Shown: one piece after another, positions 1 to 6,321 of the stretch
Position numbering within the stretch: position 1 is the stretch's first letter
How the letters are laid out: the number at the start of each line of letters is the position of its first letter
From: Devosia sp.
GTDB taxonomy: Bacteria > Pseudomonadota > Alphaproteobacteria > Rhizobiales > Devosiaceae
Direction: 5' to 3'
Assembly (NCBI GenBank): GCA_028290685.1
Contig: JAQGJI010000046.1
Coordinates: forward strand, 1 to 8,145
DNA: 8,145 nucleotides
The notes under the pieces: model-generated
Told to the model about the DNA's origin: nothing
The model's input: only the letters and a program-made list of their open reading frames with translations
The model's database searches: none
Program-made: the position numbers and the translations under genes

Positions 1-84
1 ATTGGACACTAAATCCTCGCTCCCATTGAATCTGTACTGGCCTGTTCTTTTGGCTCTTGACGGCGGACCGGTAAGTCCAGATTT

Positions 85-100
85 TTGACCAGTTGGAAAA
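85..100 (+). promoter_or_regulatory. Probable RutR operator (autoregulatory site)
   Basis: The site reads TTGACCAGTTGGAAAA. The E. coli RutR box is, from memory, TTGACCA-NN-TGGTCAA, so 12 of the 14 defined positions match, including the whole left half. It lies 36 bp before the ATG of the RutR-like gene, where a bound repressor would block transcription or early elongation. A TTGACG hexamer at 57-62 could be the -35 element of the promoter it controls, but no good -10 is visible. Autorepression is inferred. The left half TTGACC also resembles a -35 box, so part of the match could be promoter sequence. Confidence 0.65.
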
Positions 101-136
101 AGGTTAGCACTCCCAAACTTTCTAGCAAGGCGAAAA

Positions 137-856
137 ATGCCGCCGACCAAAGTCAAAAACGCCGGGACCGCCATCACCACGCCGGCGCCGGCCCCCGCCG
201 GACCAACGGGACAGCCGCGCACCGCGGGCAAGCCCCGTCCGCTGACCCGTATCCAGCGCGAGAAGCATGACATCATCCTCCAAGCGGCGCTGGAGGTGTT
301 TTCCCTGCATGGCTTTCGGGGGGCCACCATCGACCAGATTGCCGAGGTGGCCGGCATGAGCAAACCCAATCTGCTGTATTATTTTCCCCGCAAGGAGGAG
401 ATTCACCGGCGCCTGATTACCCGATTGCTGGCGACCTGGCTGGCGCCCCTGCAGGAAATGGACGCCGCCGGCGATCCTTTCCCCGAAATCCGCTCCTATA
501 TCCGCCGCAAGCTGGAGATGGCGCGCGACTTCCCCCGTGAAAGCCGCCTGTTCGCCAATGAAATGCTGCAAGGGGCGCCGCGCATCATCGAGATGATCGA
601 GGTCGATCTCAAGAACCTCGTCGATGAAAAGGCCGCCGTTTTGCTGGCCTGGATGGAGCAAGGCAAGATCGCCCGCACCGACCCCTATCACCTGATTTTT
701 TCGATCTGGGCGACAACCCAGCACTATGCCGATTTCGACGTCCAGGTGCGCGCCGTGCTTGGGCCCGGCCGGGGCGGGGAAGGCCGCTTCGAGGACGCCG
801 CCCGTTACCTCGAACAACTGTTTCTGTTTGGCCTGACGCCAAGGCCCAGGCCCTGA
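137..856 (+). CDS. rutR: RutR-like TetR-family transcriptional regulator of pyrimidine metabolism
   Basis: This is a 239-residue one-component regulator. In E. coli, RutR binds uracil or thymine and controls pyrimidine degradation, carAB and related genes. A Pro/Ala/Lys-rich tail (about residues 1-36) precedes a TetR helix-turn-helix at about 45-90, with TIDQIAEVAGMSKPNLLYYF at 64-83 as the recognition region. The C-terminal ligand domain follows the E. coli protein closely from memory: LFANEMLQGAP, the IDEK-like VDEKAAVLLAW, and IWATTQHYADF where E. coli has IWASTQHYADF. The ATG at 137 has an AAGG Shine-Dalgarno at 127-130. A RutR-box-like sequence sits just upstream, which supports the assignment and suggests autoregulation. 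No pyrimidine catabolic gene is visible in the window; any target operon would lie to the left or elsewhere. The N-terminal tail is longer than in E. coli and looks disordered. Family is near certain; inducer identity is inferred. Confidence 0.9.
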   Translation: MPPTKVKNAGTAITTPAPAPAGPTGQPRTAGKPRPLTRIQREKHDIILQAALEVFSLHGFRGATIDQIAEVAGMSKPNLLYYFPRKEEIHRRLITRLLATWLAPLQEMDAAGDPFPEIRSYIRRKLEMARDFPRESRLFANEMLQGAPRIIEMIEVDLKNLVDEKAAVLLAWMEQGKIARTDPYHLIFSIWATTQHYADFDVQVRAVLGPGRGGEGRFEDAARYLEQLFLFGLTPRPRP

Positions 857-1409
857 TCGCTCAAGAACCACGGCTTGCCGGACTGTAACCGGCTCCACAA
901 TGGCAGGGTGACAGTGACAGGGCGGGAGCAAGGGCGATGAACAACAGCGATCCTGGCCCCGATGCCACAGCCAGCAGCAATACCGCACCAGTACAGCGTC
1001 AACACTATTGACGTGCCATTTCTTCGCTGCCTTGGCGCCACATTTGCCTTTATTGCTCCAAAATCGGTCAATGGCTGGCGTGAAAGTGCGCTGCATTGGC
1101 CATCGCCCACGCGATTTATCGAAAATATTGCACTTGTGATGGAACCTTGGCGAACCGGCCGCGCTGCGCAACATTGTTCGCCGATAAGGGCGAAACATCG
1201 CTCACGGGCCTCGAAAACTACAGAGCACACGCAAAAATCTTCCAATAAATCCAGGATCGGTCAGCAACATGGCGCAATTGCAGCAGCAAAACCTGTGATC
1301 ATGCTGCAACACTCACGCCCGGCAAGCCCCGCAACGGCGATCTTGGCACATTGTGGCCTGCGCTGATTATTAATCCTCTGCTCACATTAACTTACGTGAG
1401 TTTGCAACC
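857..1409 (+). other. Long gene-free region with candidate structured elements
   Basis: I find no convincing gene here. Open frames on both strands (962-1366 plus, 805-1245 minus) give proteins with no recognisable motif, no good ribosome binding site and many scattered Cys, Trp and His residues, as expected of non-coding DNA read through. Base composition drops: 1021-1080 is 53% G+C by count, against roughly 65% in neighbouring genes. Three copies of one arm occur at 1149-1155 (GGCGAAC), 1176-1182 (GTTCGCC) and 1189-1196 (GGCGAAAC), so alternative hairpins are possible. A short frame with an SD-like GGGAG (937-1011, 24 codons) also exists. The last 70 bp hold the likely promoter and leader of the RlpA-like gene. 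A small RNA or a decayed gene is possible. Confidence 0.55.
1343..1370 (+). promoter_or_regulatory. Candidate promoter of the RlpA-like gene
   Basis: TTGGCA (1343-1348) and GATTAT (1365-1370) are spaced by 16 bp, matching 5/6 of the sigma-70 -35 and 4/6 of the -10 consensus. Transcription would start near 1377 and give a leader of about 33 nt before the TTG start codon. The spot is locally AT-rich, unlike the coding DNA around it. This is consensus matching by eye only. Confidence 0.4.
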
Positions 1410-1763
1410 TTGCTCAGAAAAGCCCTTTCCGTCGCCGCTCTTGCTGCAGCCCTGCTGTCGCTTCCCACTGCAGCCTACGCCCAGTGCGGCGGTGCCTCCT
1501 GGTACGGCCCCGGCTTCAACGGGAAAAGAGCCGCCTCCGGTGAGATTTTCAACGAAAACGCCATGACTGCCGCGCATCGCTCGCTTCCCTTCGGCACCCA
1601 GTTGCTGGTGACCGATCAGAGCAGCGGCCGCCAGATCAAGGTGACCATCAATGATCGCGGCCCGTTCCATGGCAAGCGCATCATCGATCTGAGCAAGGCC
1701 GCGGCCAACGAGCTGGGCTTCCGCAATCGCGGCACCACCTCGGTGTGCATCAGCCAGCTCTGA
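1410..1763 (+). CDS. Short secreted RlpA-family double-psi beta-barrel protein
   Basis: This 117-residue exported protein is a minimal version of the RlpA family, whose characterised members are septal lytic transglycosylases cutting peptidoglycan strands that lack stem peptides. Residues 1-24 form a signal peptide (RK, a long Ala/Leu core, cleavage after AYA). There is no lipobox, so it should be soluble in the periplasm. The rest is one DPBB domain: ASWYGPGFNGKRAASGE (29-45), TAAHRSLPFGT (53-63), VTINDRGPF (78-86) and RIIDLSKAAANELGF (90-104). His56 and Asp82 sit where the RlpA catalytic pair is expected. Cys26 and Cys113 could form a disulphide. The C-terminal SPOR domain of full-length RlpA, which targets denuded septal glycan, is missing, so localisation must differ. 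TTG is chosen as start because it sits exactly before the signal peptide; no ATG or GTG is in frame nearby. The Shine-Dalgarno is weak (GTGAG, 1396-1400). Enzymatic activity is inferred. Confidence 0.88.
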   Translation: MLRKALSVAALAAALLSLPTAAYAQCGGASWYGPGFNGKRAASGEIFNENAMTAAHRSLPFGTQLLVTDQSSGRQIKVTINDRGPFHGKRIIDLSKAAANELGFRNRGTTSVCISQL

Positions 1764-1866
1764 GCCGGCTCTGCGTCCGGGGCACTCCTGGCCGCCGGCG
1801 TGGCGGTCCCGTCCCCCGTTAGCGCCAAATTAGCATTGTGCCCCTACCATTGGCTGCGGGAATGCC

Positions 1867-1872
1867 AGGAGG
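1867..1872 (+). promoter_or_regulatory. Perfect Shine-Dalgarno that decides the GTG start at 1880
   Basis: AGGAGG lies 7 nt before the GTG at 1880-1882. An in-frame GTG at 1838 has no ribosome binding site, and the 14 residues it would add (Pro/Gly/Ala-rich) look unlike the start of a receiver domain. The downstream GTG is therefore the start. Confidence 0.85.
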
Positions 1873-1879
1873 CCGGGCC

Positions 1880-2431
1880 GTGAAAGCCAGCGCCTATGTC
1901 GTGGGGCCGGTGGACGGGCCCGGGGCCGCATTGACGGATTTGGCCAGGCGCCTCGATTTTGCGAGCGTGCTGCCCTATGGCGGCATTGCCCAGGCCGAAG
2001 CCCAGTCCGCCATCACGCCCGTGTGCTACTTCCTGTTTGCCGCCGTCGAGGACGTGGGCAGCCTGCACGCCACCGCCAACGCCATCCGGTTTTGCCCAAG
2101 CCGGCGCATTCGCTTCTCGCCGCTGATCTATTTTTCCGAAAGCCCTTCGGTTGAAGCGATTACCCGCTGCATCGCCATGGGGTTCGACGATGTCATCACC
2201 ATGCCGTTCACCACTTTGCGCATCCGGGAGCGGATCAGCCGCCAGGTCGGGCACAACCTGGTCTACTACGAAACCGCCGGCTATTTCGGCCCGGACCGCC
2301 GCGACCGCGGCACCGCGCCTGGGCCGGCGGCACAAACCCGCCTGGGCGGGCAGTTCCGCCGGCTCGAGATCGTGCGCAATCTGATGACGGGGATCAATGT
2401 CGTGCGCGACGAGTTGCACATGGCGGGCTGA
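1880..2431 (+). CDS. Degenerate response-regulator receiver-like protein
   Basis: This is a 183-residue protein from a GTG start. The N-terminal ~125 residues resemble a CheY-type receiver in layout: a first strand AYVVGPV (5-11), a third-strand region CYFLFAAV (49-56), a fourth strand ending in LIYFSES (82-88), then GFDDVITMPF (101-110), the counterpart of the familiar GADDYLTKPF ending. Key phospho-chemistry residues are absent: no Asp where the acceptor should lie (hydrophobic/aromatic instead) and Met for the conserved Lys (MPF, not KPF). Ser86 could be the conserved Ser/Thr. A tail with YFGPDRR (135-141), a motif I associate with several alphaproteobacterial regulatory proteins, and a helical segment (158-180) follow. 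There is no DNA-binding or enzymatic output domain. It probably acts as a phosphorylation-independent protein-interaction module; partner and pathway are unknown. It stands alone between the RlpA-like gene and the transporter operon. Confidence 0.72.
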   Translation: MKASAYVVGPVDGPGAALTDLARRLDFASVLPYGGIAQAEAQSAITPVCYFLFAAVEDVGSLHATANAIRFCPSRRIRFSPLIYFSESPSVEAITRCIAMGFDDVITMPFTTLRIRERISRQVGHNLVYYETAGYFGPDRRDRGTAPGPAAQTRLGGQFRRLEIVRNLMTGINVVRDELHMAG

Positions 2432-2509
2432 GAGCCGTCCAGCAGCCTCGCCTGCGACTTTCCTGCATCGTTGCAAAACACACAACAAAACGCCTTCAGC
2501 GGCTATTCT

Positions 2510-2524
2510 CCCGGCGCGGGTTTT
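2510..2524 (+). terminator. Weak candidate terminator after the receiver-like gene
   Basis: CCCG-GCG-CGGG forms a 4-bp GC stem with a 3-nt loop, followed directly by TTTT. It lies 79 bp after the stop of the receiver-like gene and 43 bp before the first transporter. The stem is short for an intrinsic terminator and it could instead be part of the transporter leader. Confidence 0.28.
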
Positions 2525-2566
2525 CGCATAGCGTGCCCGAACTGATTTCGCGAGTAGTCTGACGCC

Positions 2567-3742
2567 ATGACATTCGGCCTTGCCCTGCCGCCCCAGATCA
2601 AGGTGTTCGGGGCGTTTTTTGTGTATTCATTCACCATGGGCAGTCTCTATCCCCGGCTTCCGGCCATCCAGGACGCCATGGGCGTGGGCGAGGGGGGGCT
2701 GGGCCTGGCCCTGGTCGGCGCGGCGCTGGGCACGCTGATTTCGCTGACCTTTGCCGGCAAGCTCATCGAGGCCATCGGCTATCGCCGCACCCTGCTGGCC
2801 GCGCTGCCGCTGCTGGCGCTGTTTTATGCCATTGCCGCCTGGGCGCACTCGCCCCTTGCCTTGTTCTTGCTGTTGCTGCCCGTCGGGCTGGCCATTGGCT
2901 GCATCGAGCTGATCATCAATCTTGAAGCCGACCGCGTCGAGCACGCCATTGGCCGGCGCATCATGAACCGGGCCCATGCGTTCTGGAGCCTGGGGTTTTT
3001 TGCCGCCGGCATTACCGGCTCCTTTATCGCGCAAACCGGCATGTCCCCCCAGCTGCACCTGGCGCTGATGATCCCCATCATCACGCTGGCGACCCTTGTC
3101 GTGCTGGGCCAGTTCCAGCCTGCCCGGCACCGCTCCGGCGGCAATACCGATGCCGGGCCCCGCTTTGCCCGCCCCACCCTGGCTATCCTGGTGCTGGTCG
3201 TGGTCTGCCTGCCCGCCATGATCCTGGAGGGCGCCGGCATTGATTGGTCCGCCATCTATATGCGCGACATTTTCGGGGCCGCCCCGTTCTGGGCCGGCTT
3301 TGCCGTGGCGCTGGGGGCCGGCACCCAGGCGGTGACGCGGTTCTTTGCCGATGGTTTTGTTGAACGCTGGAGCCCGGTGCTGGTGGCGCGGGCGCTGCTG
3401 GTGGTTTGCGGGGCAGGGGCGCTGCTGGTGTTCTTTGCGCCAACGGCGCTGGCGGCCTATTGCGGGCTGGCGCTGATCGGCATTGGCACCAGCGCCCTGT
3501 TTCCCCTGGCAATGTCCGCCGCGGCGCAGCGCGTCGACCGGCCGGCCGCCGTCAACGTCGCGGCGCTGGCGCAGATTTCCTTTGTGTCCTTTCTGCTCGG
3601 GCCGCCCTTGCTGGGCTTTGTTGCCGAGCATTTCGGCATCCGCTGGGCTTTCGGCGCCGGCATTCCGCTGGTGCTGCTGGCCTTGATGTTTACCGATGCC
3701 CTGCGGCCCGCCGCCAGGGCCCCGCTGGTGCCCGCCCAATGA
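2567..3742 (+). CDS. MFS transporter, first of a tandem pair (YbjJ/FucP-like)
   Basis: This 391-residue inner-membrane protein has about 12 hydrophobic spans, roughly at 12-31, 45-64, 76-92, 97-117, 138-157, 163-181, 205-220, 241-260, 271-290, 295-315, 332-352 and 361-378: a full Major Facilitator. The sequence type (SLYPRLPAIQ after TM1, GRRIMNRAHAFWSLGFF at 129-145, EGAGIDWSAIYMRD at 221-234, DRPAAVNVAALAQISF at 324-339) recalls the uncharacterised E. coli YbjJ group. Acidic residues inside or at the edge of spans (Glu114, Glu120, Glu221, Asp226) are kept in the neighbouring paralogue and are candidates for proton coupling. Substrate is unknown. The ATG at 2567 aligns with the paralogue's N-terminus; its ribosome binding site is weak. 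The stop overlaps the start of the next gene as ATGA, indicating an operon with translational coupling. Confidence 0.9.
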   Translation: MTFGLALPPQIKVFGAFFVYSFTMGSLYPRLPAIQDAMGVGEGGLGLALVGAALGTLISLTFAGKLIEAIGYRRTLLAALPLLALFYAIAAWAHSPLALFLLLLPVGLAIGCIELIINLEADRVEHAIGRRIMNRAHAFWSLGFFAAGITGSFIAQTGMSPQLHLALMIPIITLATLVVLGQFQPARHRSGGNTDAGPRFARPTLAILVLVVVCLPAMILEGAGIDWSAIYMRDIFGAAPFWAGFAVALGAGTQAVTRFFADGFVERWSPVLVARALLVVCGAGALLVFFAPTALAAYCGLALIGIGTSALFPLAMSAAAQRVDRPAAVNVAALAQISFVSFLLGPPLLGFVAEHFGIRWAFGAGIPLVLLALMFTDALRPAARAPLVPAQ

Positions 3743-4929
3743 AGATCGCTCCGCAACACCGGCTCTATGCCTGCTTTTTCCTTTTCGCCCTGACCACGGG
3801 CGCGCTGATGTCCCGCCTGCCCGATATCCAGACCCAGCTCAACGTCACCGAAAGCCAGCTGGGGCTGACCATGATCGGCATGTCCATCGGCTCGCTGCTG
3901 GCGCTGACCTTTGGCGCGGCGGTGATCGAGCGGCTGGGCGTGCGCAGCACCGCGTTCCTGACCGTTCTCGGGCCTGCCCTGCTGTTCGCGCTGGTTCCCT
4001 GGCTGGGTGCCGCCCCGGGGGTGTTTGTGGCCCTGTTCTTTACGGGCCTGCTTGCCGGCGCGCTCGAAATCAACCTCAACGTCGAAATCGACCGGCTCGA
4101 GATGCATAGCGGCGGCCGCTTCATGAACCGGGCTCACGGCTTCTGGAGCGTCGGCTTTTTTGTCACTGCCCTGCTGGGGGCCGGCATTCGCCAGTCCGGC
4201 CTGTCGGTGCAGGCGCATCTGGGCTTGATCGCCGCCATTGTGGTGCTGGCTGGTGGCTACATGATCTGGGGCATGGTGCCCTCGCCGGCCCCCCAGCGCA
4301 CCCATGCTGAAACAACCCACCGCATCGCCTTTCCCAACTGGGGTCTGGTGCCGCTGTGCATCATCGGCTTCGCGGCCTTTCTGGTGGAGGGCGCCGGCAT
4401 CGACTGGTCGGCCATCTACATGCGAGATGTTTTTGCCGTCGAGCCGTTTATCGGCGGCATGGGGCTGACGCTGTTTGCCTTCTTCATGGCCGTGATGCGC
4501 CTGTGTGCCGATCCCGTGGTCGCCATCTGGGGTCCGCGCCGCGTTGCCATGGTGCTCCTGGGCCTGGCCGGCGTGGGTGCCCTGATGGTGGGCTATGCAC
4601 CCTCGCCCGAAATCGCCCTGGCCGGCTTTTCCCTGATGGGCATTGGCTGCTCGGCGGTCTACCCGCTGGCGGTCTCCGCCGCCGCCCAGCGCACCGATCG
4701 GCCCGCCGCCGTCAATGTCGCCGCCTTGGGGCAGGTCAGCTTTGTAGTCTTTTTCCTTGCGCCGCCCCTGTTGGGCTTTGTTGCCGAATATCTGGGCATC
4801 CGCAATTCCTACCTCATTTGCGTGCCGCTTCTTGTGGCCGGCTTGTGGGCCGCCAGCTTTGCCCTGGGCGATCGCAAGCTGGACGCCCCCCATGGCTTGC
4901 CCCCTGAACCCGTGCCGCCCCATGGCTGA
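3739..4929 (+). CDS. MFS transporter, second of a tandem pair
   Basis: This 396-residue 12-span transporter is paralogous to the gene before it and shares its unusual signatures: SRLPDIQ after TM1, LEINLNVEIDRLE (Glu110), GGRFMNRAHGFWSVGFF (NRAH at 130-133), EGAGIDWSAIYMRD (217-230, identical to the partner) and DRPAAVNVAALGQVSF. Elsewhere, including the cytoplasmic central loop, the two diverge, and even identical peptides use different codons, so the duplication is old. The start is the ATG inside the ATGA overlap with the first transporter. A longer open frame extends upstream to 3406, but that would overlap a real gene and is rejected. The 3' end overlaps the MmcB-like gene by 8 bp. The pair may have different substrates, or act together; the sequence does not decide. 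Confidence 0.92.
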   Translation: MKIAPQHRLYACFFLFALTTGALMSRLPDIQTQLNVTESQLGLTMIGMSIGSLLALTFGAAVIERLGVRSTAFLTVLGPALLFALVPWLGAAPGVFVALFFTGLLAGALEINLNVEIDRLEMHSGGRFMNRAHGFWSVGFFVTALLGAGIRQSGLSVQAHLGLIAAIVVLAGGYMIWGMVPSPAPQRTHAETTHRIAFPNWGLVPLCIIGFAAFLVEGAGIDWSAIYMRDVFAVEPFIGGMGLTLFAFFMAVMRLCADPVVAIWGPRRVAMVLLGLAGVGALMVGYAPSPEIALAGFSLMGIGCSAVYPLAVSAAAQRTDRPAAVNVAALGQVSFVVFFLAPPLLGFVAEYLGIRNSYLICVPLLVAGLWAASFALGDRKLDAPHGLPPEPVPPHG

Positions 4930-5383
4930 CCTGGGTCCCATCTTCGATGGGCGCCAGTCGCCAACGGCGCTGCGCGTGCAAAGGGGGGTCATGCGCCTGC
5001 TGCGCGAGCAGCATGACATGGCCTGCTATGCCGAGGTCAGCCTGCGCAGCGGCCGGCGCGCCGATATCCTGGCTGTTGGACCCAAGGGCGAAATCTGGAT
5101 CGTGGAAATCAAGTCGAGCCTGATCGACTTCCAGGTTGACCGCAAATGGCCCGAGTACCGCGACTTCTCCGACCGCTTCTTTTTCGCCAAGCCTCCCGAG
5201 CTTGACGCGGCCATCTTCCCGCCAAGCGAAGGGCTGATCGTGGCCGATGCCCACGATGGCGCCATTCTGCGCAACAGCCCCGAAACCCCCCTGGCTCCGG
5301 CCCGCCGCAAAGCGCTGATGCTCCAGCTCGCCCGGCTCGGCGCCGACCGCATCCATGCCCTGATGGACCCGGGGCCCCGATAG
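4922..5383 (+). CDS. mmcB: MmcB-family DNA repair protein (PD-(D/E)XK nuclease fold)
   Basis: This is a 153-residue cytoplasmic protein. From memory, MmcB of Caulobacter is a DNA-damage-inducible protein linked to mitomycin C resistance. An N-terminal helix (RVQRGVMRLLREQHDMA, 18-34) leads into a compact restriction-endonuclease-like core: AEVSLRSGRRADILAV (37-52) and EIWIVEIKSS (57-66). Glu38, Asp48 and the Glu62-Ile-Lys64 pair form a complete PD-(D/E)XK metal site. DRKWPEYRDFSDRFFFA (73-89) and EGLIVADAHDGAIL (103-116) complete the family pattern. It starts inside the end of the second transporter (8-bp overlap) with no Shine-Dalgarno of its own, so expression depends on ribosomes finishing the transporter. 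I see no alphaproteobacterial LexA site (GTTC-N7-GTTC) in front of the operon. Nuclease activity is inferred from residues; family assignment is fairly firm. Confidence 0.85.
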   Translation: MADLGPIFDGRQSPTALRVQRGVMRLLREQHDMACYAEVSLRSGRRADILAVGPKGEIWIVEIKSSLIDFQVDRKWPEYRDFSDRFFFAKPPELDAAIFPPSEGLIVADAHDGAILRNSPETPLAPARRKALMLQLARLGADRIHALMDPGPR

Positions 5384-5550
5384 AGGCTGAGCCGCAAAGC
5401 GATGGCGAGCTGAAGTGCGTACCATTTTCCCTGTCAGCGCGTGCAGCCAGGCTCTCAGCAAGCCCCGTAGGTCACCCCTCGGGCGTGCGACGGTTCAGCT
5501 CATCGGCCGTGCACAGTGCCGCAAGCTCCCAGAACCGCGGCAATGCTTGA

Positions 5551-6273
5551 TCAAGCCAGTCCGCCCGTCGCGTGCACCTGCACGGCGCCCCCGTTAAGAA
5601 AGCACATCTTGCTGAACAGCCCCAGATCCAGCGGATTGGGCAGCCGCACATCGCCCCGGTCGGGATAGGGCTTGCTGGAGGGATCGTATGAGCGATCGAT
5701 CTGCGAGATAAAGACAATCACCAGTTCGCGCTCCCGGGCGAATGCCTTCAAGGCGCTAACCTGGTCCGCCAGGGGCGGGTGGGCGCGGTTCTGGTCCAGC
5801 AGTTGCAGATAATCGATCACCACCAAAGTGCCCGGGCCGGCGGCCTGCAAGGCCTCAACGATGTAGGCCGCGCAGATCTGGTTCGAGCAATCAACTGCAA
5901 ACAGGCTTTCAAACCGCGCCGGCTCGAACGCGATTGAGTGCAGGCGCTGCACGACATCGTTTGGGGTATAGTCCAGCGTAAAGAAAAACGAGCGATTGCC
6001 GGACCTGACCGCCTGCGCGGCCAGCTCGAGGGCCAACAGGGTCTTGCCCTGTCCAGGTCTGGCGGCCAGCAGCACCAGATCGCCTGGTTCAAGCCCCTCA
6101 TACACCCTTGCCGCCGCCGATTGTGCGGCATGGCGGGCCGCCAGCAGGCTCCAGCTGGCAAAGCCTTGTTCCGCCGCCGTCAGGTCGAGCGCTTCATGCA
6201 GTGGAATGGCGCGCTGGCGGGCCAGCTGCTTGGCACCGCGTTTCAGATGGTAGATGGGCGCAGACAGTTTCAT
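5551..6273 (-). CDS. Short DnaB/RecA-like ATPase (annotated in relatives as DNA helicase)
   Basis: This 240-residue protein holds a RecA-fold ATPase core without the DnaB N-terminal primase-binding domain. A helical N-terminal part (1-55, MKLSAPIYHLKRGAKQLAR, ASWSLLAARHAA) precedes the motor: Walker A ARPGQGKT (71-78), a strand ending TLDYT (99-103) where DnaB has SLEMS with its catalytic Glu, Walker B TLVVIDYLQLLD (149-160), and the sensor-like VIVFISQIDRSYD (185-197), equivalent to the ISQL motif of DnaB. The C-terminus RLPNPLDLGLFSKMCFLNGG (210-229) matches the rhizobial short family as I remember it. The ATG at 6273 is chosen because GGAGG (6279-6283 on the complement) lies 5 nt upstream; a longer frame from 6357 adds a featureless extension. 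It lies downstream of infC in the same direction but behind a terminator, so it needs its own promoter. At about 240 residues it seems too small for a full replicative helicase; substrate is unknown. Confidence 0.82.
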   Translation of the reverse strand: MKLSAPIYHLKRGAKQLARQRAIPLHEALDLTAAEQGFASWSLLAARHAAQSAAARVYEGLEPGDLVLLAARPGQGKTLLALELAAQAVRSGNRSFFFTLDYTPNDVVQRLHSIAFEPARFESLFAVDCSNQICAAYIVEALQAAGPGTLVVIDYLQLLDQNRAHPPLADQVSALKAFARERELVIVFISQIDRSYDPSSKPYPDRGDVRLPNPLDLGLFSKMCFLNGGAVQVHATGGLA

Positions 6274-6321
6274 CGCATCCTCCGTGGCGAGCGTACCGGC
6301 AATCCCTCCTTTTGCCTTTGC

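Noticed and set aside
122..1198. 358-codon open frame on the minus strand across the rutR-like gene
   Set aside because: It is antisense to a confidently recognised gene, has no motif, and is Gly/His/Arg-rich as expected from high-GC antisense reading.
962..1366. 134-codon plus-strand frame in the gene-free region
   Set aside because: No ribosome binding site, no recognisable motif, and low GC without coding-like composition. It also runs through the promoter-like sequence of the RlpA-like gene.
1779..1815. Hairpin after the RlpA-like gene (CCGCC...GGCGG) as a terminator
   Set aside because: Five-pair stem with no T tract; common by chance at this GC content.
1838..1879. Upstream GTG start for the receiver-like protein
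   Set aside because: No Shine-Dalgarno at that GTG, while AGGAGG stands 7 nt before the GTG at 1880.
3457..5019. 520-codon open frame on the minus strand over the second transporter
   Set aside because: Antisense shadow of two well-supported genes; composition dominated by Gly, Gln, His and Arg with no domain.
5384..5550. Bidirectional terminator between the convergent mmcB and ATPase genes
   Set aside because: Only distant or short inverted repeats were seen (GAGCTGAA 5407-5414 with TTCAGCTC 5494-5501; CGGGGCCCCG 5370-5379 within mmcB). None has a T tract.
5472..5717. Possible frameshifted C-terminal extension of the ATPase in another minus-strand frame
   Set aside because: The ATPase's own frame already reaches the usual family end (CFLNGG then a short tail), so no frameshift is needed.
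6274..6313. Leader peptide (TTG, 10 codons) before the ATPase, its TGA overlapping the ATG, behind a second AAGGAGGG
   Set aside because: Only 2 nt separate the SD and the TTG, too close for efficient initiation; likely coincidence.
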